Part shown: positions 10,101 to 17,934 of the stretch, in pieces
Numbering within the stretch: position 1 is the stretch's first letter
How the letters are laid out: each line of letters begins with the position of its first letter
Origin: an uncultured Eggerthella sp.
Lineage (GTDB): Bacteria; Actinomycetota; Coriobacteriia; Coriobacteriales; Eggerthellaceae
DNA: 64,000 nt
Direction: 5' to 3'
NCBI GenBank assembly: GCA_959607715.1
Contig: CAUHNN010000008.1
Coordinates: forward strand, 20,757-84,756
Translations under genes and position numbers: made by a program
The notes under the pieces: generated by a model
The model's input: the letters and a program-made list of their open reading frames with translations, nothing else
Told to the model about the DNA's origin: nothing
Database searches by the model: none

Positions 10101-10484
10101 GATGGCCGCCTGGGACAGCCCGTAACCTTCCTCGAAACGCAAGGGGATGAAGGGCTCGACGATGCCCGAGCACGCCCGAAGGCCGCGCGTCATCAAAGCG
10201 GTCGCGGAAACGCCGTCGAGATCGAAATCGCCGAAGACGACGATCTTCTCTCGATCGATGATAGCCCGCGCAATGCGGTCGACCGCTTCGTCCATCCCCT
10301 TCATTCGATACGGATTTCCCCAGTCCCTCTCGAGCGAGGGGGCAAGGAATCGCTTGGCCTCTTCGACGGTATCTATCCCTCGCGCCACAAGGGTGTCGGC
10401 GATGAAACGGGGAAGATCGAGGTCGTTGGCCAAGCGCGATGATGCGGCGGGGTCGCCCGCCATCACGTTGATGCGCGCAGTCAT
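7158..10484 (-). CDS. recJ: RecJ exonuclease - RecQ-like helicase fusion
   Basis: 1108 residues holding two enzymes. Residues 1-560 are RecJ: DHH motifs VVFGDFDLDG (83-91), VTVDNG (140-145) and TDHHE (165-169), the DHHA1 domain ending in RFGGHHAAVGV (409-419), then an OB-like region. Residues 625-960 are a superfamily 2 helicase with Walker A GTGRGKS (654-660), DEAH (759-762), TAT (795-797) and QMSGRAGRDG (937-946), which match RecQ. A winged-helix-like tail follows. RecJ degrades 5'-ended single strands and RecQ unwinds ahead of it in the RecF recombination pathway, so the fusion puts partner activities on one chain. It is the first gene of the operon with rel and the MBL hydrolase. The frame is continuous, with no sign of a frameshift. 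Confidence 0.9.
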   Translation of the reverse strand: MTARINVMAGDPAASSRLANDLDLPRFIADTLVARGIDTVEEAKRFLAPSLERDWGNPYRMKGMDEAVDRIARAIIDREKIVVFGDFDLDGVSATALMTRGLRACSGIVEPFIPLRFEEGYGLSQAAIDRMSALEPDLVVTVDNGIAAKVEVACLKERGIDVVITDHHELADLVPEGVALVDPKESDNPDAILAGAGVALKVVQAVGSRFGMPELWLDLVDLATLGTVADLMPMRDQNRALVSEGIRMINEAPRVCIAALLGESGFADKPVTSSNLSFTLVPRLNAAGRMGNAQLALDLLMCDEFAEAARLAAELEDTNTRRRAIEAELAEVASVEAERVFHGQRALVVAGEGWHEGVKGIVASRLTNVYGVPSLLFTIDGDIAHGSGRSVGEVNLFEAVSSCSDILVRFGGHHAAVGVTIETDKLPLFAQRLCDYMDELPADEFVPRVDVDAVVDLAELTISGVEKLELLAPFGQENPNPRFLAHGVMMASGRAVGADKSHLSCLLTDGSASLASIMFRCPDIDGLVSCGCALDAVFELQIDSWRGRRSVKAVLKSLKPLAPCRALEQCLSALDDDFMTCLVSPDAEEGVDESDAWQPSDDDRRVWANRARETPRDFERAAVRALAGVEELRPSQAEALSLLGEGKSLFVVMGTGRGKSLIFQLHALRLALTRNEMSVFVYPLRALVADQAFHLERALAPFGVVVETLSGATDQAERARIQSAIAQGRVDIVLTTPEYLQVHADAFACGSRVGFVVIDEAHHIGTSTESFRPVYRRLAHTCSRLGEDVQVLALTATADAATDRIMREEFAIDACLIDESARDNLFIDDHRNAKKREQFLVSLVAQAEKTIIYVNSRMESIALTRELRSREPHIASLIGFYNAGLSRDERSRVEKLFREGGLQVLVATSAFGEGIDIPGVRHVVLYHMPFSEVEFNQMSGRAGRDGEVSSVHVLYGKEDARINDALLSDEAPDHDVMAQIYRALRAMQRESGEPSFPFDAATIASRATRILSREVRLPQVESAVAVFCELGLVEVGGQPCGCADQARIHVVDYEGKVELEDSVRYREGRNAQVSFEEFKAWALSSSASSMEERIRRPLTPGDGQGKGE

Positions 10485-10529
10485 GTTCGAACCTATCTAC
10501 TTTTCTCTTTCTCGCGTTTCATTGTCGCA

Positions 10530-10564
10530 CAAAACAAGAACGCTCCCCTCAAAGGGGAGCGTTC
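10530..10564 (-). terminator. Rho-independent terminator after pth
   Basis: An 11-bp perfect stem (GAACGCTCCCC with its complement, 5-nt loop) is followed on the minus strand by TTGTTTTG. It ends the glmU-prs-pth unit. Confidence 0.85.
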
Positions 10565-10610
10565 GCGGTTCGCAGGGAACGGAAAGCGGCAAAACGCGCA
10601 CGCCGAGAAC

Positions 10611-11192
10611 TCACCTGGCTCGGTTGAATTCCTCCTGCGTGCGGGAGATCCCCTTGGAAAGGAGCGACTCGACCGCTTCGGCAGCCAGACGACACGCTTG
10701 CGCAAAATCATCGGCCGCATCCTTCTTCGGCACCGCAAGAACGAAATCGACGACGCTCATTCGACCCGGAGGTCGACCGATGCCGGTGCGGACGCGAAGG
10801 AAATCTCGCGTGCCGAGCTTGTCGATGATGGACCGAAGGCCGTTGTGGCCGGCATGGCCACCGCCTTTCTTGACACGCACCGTCCCCGGGTCGATATCGA
10901 GCTCATCGTGAATGACGACGAGCTCCTCTGCGGGGCACTCGAACTCACGGCAGAGACGCGAGACCGGGCCGCCCGACAGATTCATGAAGCTCTGGGGCTT
11001 CGCGAGCACGACTTCCTCAACGGCTCCGCCGGAACGCCTCATCTTCCCGCGGCCAACAAGGGCACCACAGGTATTCTTCCAGTAGGTGACGCCCCACTCA
11101 TCGGCAAGGAGGTCGACGACTTCGAAGCCGGCATTATGACGGGTATGGGCGTATTCTTCACCGGGATTGCCGAGACCAACTACAACGCGCAT
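10611..11192 (-). CDS. pth: Peptidyl-tRNA hydrolase
   Basis: 193 residues from ATG 11192, the usual Pth length. A longer open frame upstream overlaps prs and is not used. The N-terminus MRVVVGLGNPG, then TRHNAGF with the catalytic histidine, SFMNLSGG, and VIHDELDIDPG with the catalytic aspartate are all present. Pth releases peptides from prematurely dropped peptidyl-tRNA so the tRNA can be recharged. It begins 5 nt after the prs stop codon, so it is the last gene of glmU-prs-pth, and it is followed by a strong terminator. Confidence 0.96.
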   Translation of the reverse strand: MRVVVGLGNPGEEYAHTRHNAGFEVVDLLADEWGVTYWKNTCGALVGRGKMRRSGGAVEEVVLAKPQSFMNLSGGPVSRLCREFECPAEELVVIHDELDIDPGTVRVKKGGGHAGHNGLRSIIDKLGTRDFLRVRTGIGRPPGRMSVVDFVLAVPKKDAADDFAQACRLAAEAVESLLSKGISRTQEEFNRAR

Positions 11193-11197
11193 GGGAC

Positions 11198-12169
11198 CTA
11201 CAGGGCGAACTCGGGGTCGAACAGCGAAGCCACCGACTCGTTGGCGTAGACGTTGTTGATGGCACGCGCCAAGAGCGGGGCGACGGAGATGACGTTGATC
11301 TTGCCGGTCTGACGTTCCTGCGGGACGTAGACGGTGTTGCACACGACGACTTCGTCGATCTGGGAATTCTCGAGGCGATCGTAGGCGGGACCGGAGAAGA
11401 TGGGATGGGTGGCGCACACGTAAACCTTGTCGGCGCCCTTTTCCTTGAGCGTCGCGACAGCTGCGCACAGCGTACCGGCGGTATCGATCATATCGTCGTT
11501 GACGACGCAGGTTTTGCCCTTGACGTCGCCGATCAATGCGGTGATCTCGGCCTTGTTATGACCAGGACGACCCTTGTGCATGATGGCGAGATCGGCTTCG
11601 AGCATGTCGGAGAGCTTCTTGGCGGCCTTCGCGCGACCGACGTCGGGGCTCACGACGCAGAGATCGGTTTCCTGGAGACCCTTCTTCTTGAAGTAGTCGG
11701 CGAAGATGGGCAGCGCCGTAAGGTGATCGACCGGGGTGTCGAAGAATCCCTGGATCTGACCCTGGTGGAGATCGATGGTGATGGTGCGGTCGATGCCGGC
11801 GGCCGTCATGATATTCGCAACGAGCTTAGCGGTGATCGGCTCGCGCGCGGCGGCCTTGCGGTCCTGGCGGGCATAACCATAGCAGGGAACGACGGCATTG
11901 ACCGTACGGGCGGATGCGCGCTTGGCGGCATCGGCCATGATAAGAAGCTCCATGAGCGCTTCGTTGACGTTGGGGGTTGAGGTCGATTGAACGATGAAGA
12001 CGTCGGCGCCGCGGACGCTCTCGAGATAGCGGGCGTAGATTTCCCCGTTCGAGAACTTTTCGAGCTTGACGTTACCGAGCGTCGTACCCAGCGACGTGGC
12101 GATCTCCTCAGCCAGCTCAGGGCACGTCGACCCCGAGAAGATCGCCATGGTTTTGGTCATGTTGCTCAT
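11198..12169 (-). CDS. prs: Ribose-phosphate pyrophosphokinase (PRPP synthetase)
   Basis: 323 residues from ATG 12169, which overlaps the glmU stop as ATGA. AGAGGAAC upstream serves as ribosome-binding site. Prs makes PRPP from ribose 5-phosphate and ATP for nucleotide, histidine and NAD synthesis. Seen are the DLHQGQIQGFF region, the class I flexible-loop sequence VVSPDVGRAKAA, the catalytic KGRPGHNKAE segment and the PRPP-binding loop VVNDDMIDTAGT. It lies between glmU and pth, a common bacterial arrangement. HisE, a PRPP-pathway consumer in histidine synthesis, is encoded separately at 21.2 kb. Confidence 0.97.
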   Translation of the reverse strand: MSNMTKTMAIFSGSTCPELAEEIATSLGTTLGNVKLEKFSNGEIYARYLESVRGADVFIVQSTSTPNVNEALMELLIMADAAKRASARTVNAVVPCYGYARQDRKAAAREPITAKLVANIMTAAGIDRTITIDLHQGQIQGFFDTPVDHLTALPIFADYFKKKGLQETDLCVVSPDVGRAKAAKKLSDMLEADLAIMHKGRPGHNKAEITALIGDVKGKTCVVNDDMIDTAGTLCAAVATLKEKGADKVYVCATHPIFSGPAYDRLENSQIDEVVVCNTVYVPQERQTGKINVISVAPLLARAINNVYANESVASLFDPEFAL

Positions 12170-13527
12170 TTCTTGTTCCTCTCGTTCCAATTTTCGATCT
12201 CCGTCTGACGGGCGCGACCCAAGCCGAGAGCGCCCGCGGAAACGTCTTTCGTTATAACCGAACCTGCGCCGATGAGCGAATTCTCGCCCAAAGTGACAGG
12301 GGCAACCATCATGACATCGCTACCGACGAAGCAATTATCCTCGATAACGGTAGGCCATTTCTTCACGCCATCGTAATTGCATGTAATGGACCCTGCGCCG
12401 ATGTTGACGCCCGTCCCGAGCGTTGCGTCGCCGATATAGGACAGATGGGGCACCTTCGAGCCGGCGCCGATAGTCGATTTCTTGATCTCGACGTGCGTAC
12501 CGGCCTTCGAGCCAGCGCACATGTGGGTACCGGGGCGAAGGTAGGCGCGAGGACCGCAAGTGACGTCTTCGTCGAGAACGGATTCCAAGGCAACGGTTTC
12601 CTCGATCGTGCACCCCTTGCCGACCGTCACATCGGTCAGACGCGTGTTGGGCCCGATCACGCTGTCGCTGCCGATGGTCGTGGCACCGTAGATCATCGTC
12701 ATCGGGAGAATCTCGACATCGGCGGCGATCTTGACATCGGGGCCGATCCACGTCGTCGACGGGTCCATGATGGTCACGCCCGCATCCATGTGCTCACCGT
12801 TGATGCGATCGCGCAAAGCGCCTGTCGCCTCGGCAAGCTGACGGCGAGAGTTGACGCCGAGGCATTCGGCGGGATCGTCTGCAACCAGTCCTACGACTCG
12901 CTCGCCGCGGTCGTGGGCAATGCCGAGGACGTCGGTGAGATAGTACTCGCCTTGAGCGTTGTCGGTGGAGACTTCCTCGAGGGCCGAGAAGAGAAACTCG
13001 ATATCGAAGCAGTAGAAGCCCGAGTTGCATTCGGTGATCAGGGCCTGATCGACGGAGCAATCCTTCTGCTCGACGATGGCCTCAACGTCACCTGCCGGTC
13101 CACGGACGATGCGACCGTAACCGGTGGGATCATCGGCGATCATCGTCAGAACGACGACAGCGGCTCCAGCCTCCTCGCGCGCACGAACAAGGCCTTCGAT
13201 CGTCGAGGGGCGAACGAGAGGCGAATCGCCGGTAAGCACCACAAGCGAGCCCTTCCTGCCCGCAAGCGCCTCACGCGCAACGAGAACGGCATGGGCCGTT
13301 CCGAGCTGTTCTTCCTGAACGACGGTGACGCAATCCGCCAAGAGAGGCTCGACCTGCTCGCGCGCATGGCCGACCACGCCGACCACCGAATCGATGCCCG
13401 CGGCGCGAACCGCGTCGACAACCCACCTGACGAGGGGCTTGCCCATGATCTCGTGGGCAACCTTGGGCTTGGCCGACTTCATGCGCGTGCCTGCGCCTGC
13501 AGCCAAGATGAGAGCTGAAGCTTCCAT
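12166..13527 (-). CDS. glmU: Bifunctional UDP-GlcNAc pyrophosphorylase / GlcN-1-P acetyltransferase
   Basis: 453 residues from ATG 13527 (MEASALILAAGAGTRM) with AAAGGCG upstream. A longer frame to 13905 crosses the terminator at 13.57-13.61 kb and is not used. The N-terminal uridyltransferase has LAAGAGTRMKSAKPKVAHE. The C-terminal left-handed beta-helix acetyltransferase shows hexapeptide repeats and the conserved NIGAGSITCNYDG. It carries out the last two steps to UDP-GlcNAc for peptidoglycan. GlmM, the enzyme before it, is at 19.9-21.2 kb. First gene of glmU-prs-pth. Confidence 0.97.
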   Translation of the reverse strand: MEASALILAAGAGTRMKSAKPKVAHEIMGKPLVRWVVDAVRAAGIDSVVGVVGHAREQVEPLLADCVTVVQEEQLGTAHAVLVAREALAGRKGSLVVLTGDSPLVRPSTIEGLVRAREEAGAAVVVLTMIADDPTGYGRIVRGPAGDVEAIVEQKDCSVDQALITECNSGFYCFDIEFLFSALEEVSTDNAQGEYYLTDVLGIAHDRGERVVGLVADDPAECLGVNSRRQLAEATGALRDRINGEHMDAGVTIMDPSTTWIGPDVKIAADVEILPMTMIYGATTIGSDSVIGPNTRLTDVTVGKGCTIEETVALESVLDEDVTCGPRAYLRPGTHMCAGSKAGTHVEIKKSTIGAGSKVPHLSYIGDATLGTGVNIGAGSITCNYDGVKKWPTVIEDNCFVGSDVMMVAPVTLGENSLIGAGSVITKDVSAGALGLGRARQTEIENWNERNKK

Positions 13528-13565
13528 GGACGCCTTTCGTTTGGGTTTCATTCCATCCGCAAGTA

Positions 13566-13606
13566 TATAACAAAGGCGCCTGGAGCGATTCGGCCCCAGG
13601 CGCCTT
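13566..13606 (-). terminator. Rho-independent terminator before glmU
   Basis: A perfect 11-bp stem AAGGCGCCTGG/CCAGGCGCCTT is followed on the minus strand by TGTTATAT. It closes the polyprenyl synthase / peptidoglycan-binding operon and sits about 40 nt upstream of glmU, so the glmU promoter must lie within or just below it. Confidence 0.8.
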
Positions 13607-13651
13607 GAGGGAACAACGACGGCGTCTCCACACGAAACGCAGCGCTCGGCG

Positions 13652-14548
13652 TCACATGACAAGCGCAGCGCACAGTGCATCGAGGAGAACGATGGCGTAG
13701 TGCTGCGCAGAACGGGCCTCCCCCGCCCCTTCCCAGCTTTCGAACGGAAGGCGCACGGCGATGCGTCGAGAATGCCCGCCCTTCGCCTGAAGAGCCTGGT
13801 CCAATCGAGAAGAAAGAGAGTCTTCGTCGCCGAATTCCACCGTCGGAACAAGACCGGCGGGATGCTCGTCTCCGACGAGGATCTGGATGAAGATCGTCGC
13901 GTCATCGGGAGCCACGAGAAGGGAGTCGGCGCTCGTCACCTTAGAGGCGGGGTTGGTGGCCAGGGCGAGGTTGGAGATGCGCGCGGCCACCGAACGAGTG
14001 AAGTCGCCTACGCCGAACAGGCAGATGAAATGGGATTCGAGGACCTCCGAGGCGCGCGCGAAGCCAAGACGGGGCGCGGCGCTAAAAGAGCTCTTCCCTT
14101 TCCAGGAGTGCTGAAGGTGATCGAGGGCGCGGAAGGTGAATGCGCCGGCGATACCGTCGTCGGGCAAGCCCATGTTCATCTGGAAGCGGCGAAGCGCAGC
14201 CTCCGTATGGGCGCCGAAGATCCCGTCGACATCGCCGCACGAGAAGCCGAGGGTGGAAAGAGCCTGTTGGAGCGTGTAGACGTCTCGGCCATGGTAAAAG
14301 GGCACGCGGAGGTAGAGCGTGCGGTCCCCCAGCGCAAAAGACGCATCGACGAGGCGTCCCCATACCGTGTCGTCGACCTCTTCGCGCTCTTCGATGCCGG
14401 TTGCCCGACACAATTCGAGAACAGCCGCTGCGGTCGCCTCGTCGAATATGCCACTCGCCCTTCCCTCGTCGAGCAGCCCTGCCTTAACCAGACGGCGCTG
14501 AACGTCTTCGACGGCGGCACCGGTATCGTTTTTCTTAATCGGTTCCAT
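13652..14548 (-). CDS. Peptidoglycan-binding domain protein
   Basis: 298 residues from ATG 14548 (MEPIKKNDTGAAVEDVQ). Two peptidoglycan-binding type 1 repeats are visible: residues about 5-65 (GAAVEDVQRRLVKAGLL) and 80-145 (VYTLQQALSTLGF, then D-V-D-G-I-F-G, then LRRFQMNMGL). The C-terminal 140 residues resemble the shape of an N-acetylmuramoyl-L-alanine amidase (FIQILVGDEHPAG where active enzymes have F-I-S-I-H-A-N), but I see no zinc-binding histidine set, so this part is probably not catalytic. No signal peptide is visible. It follows the polyprenyl synthase gene by 8 nt. That suggests a link between lipid carrier and cell-wall synthesis, perhaps in a CwlM-like regulatory role (inference). 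Confidence 0.75.
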   Translation of the reverse strand: MEPIKKNDTGAAVEDVQRRLVKAGLLDEGRASGIFDEATAAAVLELCRATGIEEREEVDDTVWGRLVDASFALGDRTLYLRVPFYHGRDVYTLQQALSTLGFSCGDVDGIFGAHTEAALRRFQMNMGLPDDGIAGAFTFRALDHLQHSWKGKSSFSAAPRLGFARASEVLESHFICLFGVGDFTRSVAARISNLALATNPASKVTSADSLLVAPDDATIFIQILVGDEHPAGLVPTVEFGDEDSLSSRLDQALQAKGGHSRRIAVRLPFESWEGAGEARSAQHYAIVLLDALCAALVM

Positions 14549-14556
14549 AAGTCTCA

Positions 14557-15687
14557 CTACTTCAATCGATCGACGAACCAATCGGCAATGGAAACGAGAA
14601 GATCGCGTTCGCGCGAAGCGGGCAACAACCCTACGAGTCGCTCCTTGGCGTTAGTCGTCAGGCCTTCGGCGTATGCGCGCGCATATTCGATGCTCCCCGA
14701 TTCCCTCATGATCTCGACGGCTTCATCGAGAAGGGCGGGATCGGTGTGCTTCCCCGAGAGAAGCTCGATCAAGCGTTCGCGCCGAGAGGAATGGCGCAGA
14801 GCGTGAACGACGACGAGCGTGCGCTTGCCCTCGGTGATGTCGCTCCTGAAATCCTTTTCCTTAGCCTCTTTCGTTCCGATCAGGTTGAGCAGGTCGTCCT
14901 GGATCTGGAACGCAAGACCCGTATCGAGGCCGAACGAGCGCAGACCCTCGACGACTTCCTCGCTCGCGCCACCCACCATCGCACCGACGGCAAGGGGCAC
15001 AGCGCCCGAATAGTGAGCCGTCTTATGGGTTGCCATGGCGAGGTAGTCTTCCGGGGAAAGGTCGTAACGACCATCGCGAGCCCATCCGATATCAAGGGCC
15101 TGGCCCTCGACGGTGTGCTGGGCCATCGCCACGAGCTCGATGGCGACGCGAACCTTCATCGAGTCATCGAGAAGGGGGTCGCGCATAACGATGCCGTTCA
15201 CAATGGACAGCGCAAGGTCGCCGGAGTTGATCGCCAACCCCTCGCCTTCGGTTAAATGCATGCACGGCTCGCCGCGACGCAGCTCCGCCTCATCGGCGAT
15301 GTCGTCGTGGATGAGCGCAGCTGTATGGAAATGCTCGATAGCAGCCGCAGCGGAAAGCGCGCGCAGATGGTCGCCCCCCACGGCTCGGCATGCAGCGATG
15401 CAGATAAGCGGACGATGGCGCTTGCCGCCGTTGGCGCTGTACTTCATCAAAGGATCGTAGAGATAGCGATCCATGTCGGGATGGCTGCCGCGAGGGATGT
15501 AGGCGTTGATCGCATCGCCGATTCTGTCGGCGAAAAGGGAGAGGTACTCCTCGAAAAGAGAAGAGGATGCGCCCTGCTCCGCCGACCCGGCGGCGCGGTT
15601 TTTCTCGATCTCCTCACACCGTGCCCCGAAATCGGAAAACATACGATCTATTTCCGTTGTGCTGACAGGAGAATCGCTATATGCCAT
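14557..15687 (-). CDS. Polyprenyl diphosphate synthase
   Basis: About 376 residues from ATG 15687; a TTG three codons upstream is possible. It condenses isopentenyl diphosphate onto allylic diphosphates to make the prenyl chain of quinones or related lipids. GGKRHRP (about 90-96) binds the substrate diphosphate, the first aspartate-rich motif is LIHDDIAD (DDxxD) and the second is QIQDDLLN, where the final aspartate is asparagine. The trans-type fold and KTAHYSGAVP segment are typical. Chain length cannot be told from sequence alone. The roughly 50 residues before the core are an N-terminal extension. It forms an operon with the peptidoglycan-binding gene. Confidence 0.92.
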   Translation of the reverse strand: MAYSDSPVSTTEIDRMFSDFGARCEEIEKNRAAGSAEQGASSSLFEEYLSLFADRIGDAINAYIPRGSHPDMDRYLYDPLMKYSANGGKRHRPLICIAACRAVGGDHLRALSAAAAIEHFHTAALIHDDIADEAELRRGEPCMHLTEGEGLAINSGDLALSIVNGIVMRDPLLDDSMKVRVAIELVAMAQHTVEGQALDIGWARDGRYDLSPEDYLAMATHKTAHYSGAVPLAVGAMVGGASEEVVEGLRSFGLDTGLAFQIQDDLLNLIGTKEAKEKDFRSDITEGKRTLVVVHALRHSSRRERLIELLSGKHTDPALLDEAVEIMRESGSIEYARAYAEGLTTNAKERLVGLLPASRERDLLVSIADWFVDRLK

Positions 15688-15749
15688 AAGATTCAAACGC
15701 TTTCACGATAAGAGCCGTACATAGTAATCAGCTTGATCAGAAAAGAAGC

Positions 15750-15834
15750 TGGTAGGAGCGGTGGGGCTCGAACCCACAAGCCCGAAGGCGGCGGATTTTA
15801 AGTCCGCTGCGTATGCCGATTTCGCCACGCTCCC
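15750..15834 (-). tRNA. tRNA-Leu (UAA)
   Basis: Class II tRNA of 85 nt with encoded CCA (15750-15752). On the minus strand the acceptor GGGAGCG pairs with CGCTCCT. The anticodon stem GCGGA/TCCGC encloses the loop CTTAAAA, giving anticodon TAA. A long variable arm (CGCCTTCGGGCTT) precedes the T-arm with GTTCGAG. The anticodon and long variable arm identify leucine. Confidence 0.97.
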
Positions 15835-15914
15835 ACGTCGTTTCAAGACACAAGCTCTATCATGATAGCAAAGTTTCGCGCGCTTTCCTTTCAAGCGCCG
15901 TGCGAAACGAAGCG

Positions 15915-16859
15915 TCACTCGCCCGCAGCACGCTCGAGGATCATGCCCTGGAGGATGTCGGATTCGCTCACCGTGAAACGATCAAGCCCAAGAGCGGCAA
16001 GCACCTCCTGAAGGATGACGCTGCCCGCGACGATCACGCCGGCGCGCTTCGGCTCAAGGCCGACAATGAGCTTGCGCTGCTCGAGGGGAACCGATGCGAA
16101 CGCTTCGTGGACGCGATCGAGCGTAGCCCGATCGACGACGGTGCCCTGGACACGCTCGGGGTCGTAGCGCACCATGCGGCGATCGACCGAAACGATGCTC
16201 GTCGCCGTGCCCGCAACGGCCACCATCCGATCAGGTAGGCACCCTAACCGGTAGGCCTCTTCGAAAACAGGATCGAACTCAGAGGCTATCCACCTGCGCG
16301 CTTCGACGATCTCGCGATCGACGGGAGGGTCCATCGAAAGAAAACGCTCGGTGACGCGGCGGCATCCGATGTTGAAGCTGTGCGCGAACATCGGCGCTTT
16401 GCCGGCCTCGCCGAAAACGACCTCCGTGGAGCCTCCGCCGATATCGACCAGGGCGATGCTCTGCCCCTCAAAGCCCCGTGAAGCGCCCTTGAACGACAAA
16501 CGCGCCTCGGTGTCCCCATCCACAACGTCGACGAAAACCCCCAGATCAGCGAGGCGATCGACGAGAACCGACGCGTTTGACGCATCGCGGCAGGCGCTCG
16601 TCGCAACGGCCACAAGAGGTATCTCGCAGCCTTCGCTCAGAGCAAGGCCATCGACGATCGAGCGGTATTCAGCGATTCGGGAAACGGCGCGGTCAATGGC
16701 ATCCAGACGAAGGAGGCCGGTTTTGTCGACCCCGATCCCTAGATTCACGATTTCGCAGCGGCGCGCCAGCTCGCGAAGATCCCCATCGCGCACCTCGGCG
16801 ACGAGAAGGCGGCACGTGACCGTGCCGATGTCTATGGCTGCAACGCGCTTACGCTCCAT
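15915..16859 (-). CDS. Ppx/GppA family phosphatase
   Basis: 314 residues from ATG 16859, the short single-unit form common in Actinomycetota. The ASKHA-fold phosphate-binding motifs AAIDIGTVTCRLLVAE (N-terminus) and ALVDIGGGSTEVVFG are intact. Family members hydrolyse polyphosphate or convert pppGpp to ppGpp; which applies cannot be decided here. The start lies inside the end of the FtsB-like gene (11-bp overlap), so the two are translationally coupled. Rel, which makes (p)ppGpp, is also in the window but not adjacent. Confidence 0.92.
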   Translation of the reverse strand: MERKRVAAIDIGTVTCRLLVAEVRDGDLRELARRCEIVNLGIGVDKTGLLRLDAIDRAVSRIAEYRSIVDGLALSEGCEIPLVAVATSACRDASNASVLVDRLADLGVFVDVVDGDTEARLSFKGASRGFEGQSIALVDIGGGSTEVVFGEAGKAPMFAHSFNIGCRRVTERFLSMDPPVDREIVEARRWIASEFDPVFEEAYRLGCLPDRMVAVAGTATSIVSVDRRMVRYDPERVQGTVVDRATLDRVHEAFASVPLEQRKLIVGLEPKRAGVIVAGSVILQEVLAALGLDRFTVSESDILQGMILERAAGE

Positions 16860-17748
16860 AGCCGAACACCACGTCGAGGATGCCGGAATACCACGTGCTC
16901 GGCGCTGCGACATCGCCTTCCTCGACCGGATAGGCGATGTCGTCGGAATCGGTGTCGGTCGGCGTGACCGTCACCCCTTCGACGGTAGCGGTGTGCTCGT
17001 CTTTGCGCATGAGCCCTAGATCGGAGCGCGCCCGATCCTCGATGCCCTCATCGGTGTTGAGGTAATCGACACGCGCCTGCATTTCCTGATTGTAGGAAAC
17101 GAGTTCGTCGTATTCCGCTTGAAGCTGCTGGAGATGACGAGTCTCGTTGTAGTAGTTCGCACACGGGGGGTAGAGCATGACGCAAGCGAACGCCACCACG
17201 ACCGTGACAGCGAGCGCACGCATGGCGAGCTGCGAAGGCGAAGCGAACGCGGAGAGCAGGCTCGAGATCGAGAAACCGAACGAAGAGCGCTCTTTGGCCG
17301 AAGTCTGCATGCGGGCGGACTTCCGATGCGTTCCGCCCATACGCATCTCGTACACGGCGGCACGGCTCGCCTCAGGAGCGTCGACCCTCGCCCGTTCGCG
17401 CTCCCGCTTGCCTATCGTCCTGTCGTAGGCGCGCTCCGCCTTGACGGATCGAAAGCGTTTTCTGATCTCATCGGCGAACGCGGCATTCGCGCCCGCCTGG
17501 CGGGCGCGAGGACGAAAATCCCCTTCGACTCCACGACGATCGGCGACTGCGCGAGGACGCCGAGAGTCACGCGACGAGCGGTCAACGCGGCGCGATGCGG
17601 TCTCGACGCGCGAAGATCGCCGCTCGTCGACGCGAGGAGCGGCATGACGCGGCGCCGCATGGGAAGGACGCGAAGCGCGCACGTGACGAGAAGAGCCCTC
17701 ATGGGCTCTGACCTCGTCAAACGACAATATATTCGCTCTGCGCGTCAC
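16849..17748 (-). CDS. FtsB/DivIC-like septum formation initiator with basic N-terminal extension
   Basis: About 299 residues. The C-terminal 130 residues are the FtsB/DivIC unit: one transmembrane helix (ALAVTVVVAFACVMLY), then a coiled coil (YYNETRHLQQLQAEYDELVS, then YNQEMQARVDYL) and the family ending E-D-R-A-R-S-D-L-G-L. Such proteins bridge FtsL and FtsQ at the division site. Ahead of the membrane helix is an unusually long tail of about 170 residues, very rich in Arg and Ser. The start is uncertain: GTG 17748 with AAGGGAT upstream is preferred over a GTG at 17811 that has no ribosome-binding site, and an internal start nearer the membrane helix is possible. Overlaps the Ppx/GppA gene. 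Confidence 0.8.
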   Translation of the reverse strand: MTRRANILSFDEVRAHEGSSRHVRASRPSHAAPRHAAPRVDERRSSRVETASRRVDRSSRDSRRPRAVADRRGVEGDFRPRARQAGANAAFADEIRKRFRSVKAERAYDRTIGKRERERARVDAPEASRAAVYEMRMGGTHRKSARMQTSAKERSSFGFSISSLLSAFASPSQLAMRALAVTVVVAFACVMLYPPCANYYNETRHLQQLQAEYDELVSYNQEMQARVDYLNTDEGIEDRARSDLGLMRKDEHTATVEGVTVTPTDTDSDDIAYPVEEGDVAAPSTWYSGILDVVFGYGA

Positions 17749-17852
17749 GAAAAGACATATCCCTTCGGCATCTGGGTTCGATTGAGTAGTGCGGGTAATG
17801 CTGAAAGTCACTCAACTATACCACAGCCCATCGGCCCCGAAATAAGGAGCCC

Positions 17853-17886
17853 AAAAGAAAAGAAGACCACACAAATGCGGTCTTCT
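17853..17886 (-). terminator. Rho-independent terminator after yebC
   Basis: An 11-bp stem (AGAAGACCGCA with TGTGGTCTTCT, one wobble pair) is followed on the minus strand by TTTCTTTT. Confidence 0.85.
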
Positions 17887-17934
17887 CCCCAGTACCTGCG
17901 AGGATCCGCGCAGGCGTATTTTCCTCAAGCGAGA

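Noticed and set aside
15703..15918. Short minus-strand frame across the tRNA-Leu gene.
   Set aside because: It overlaps a complete tRNA and has no homology or ribosome-binding site.
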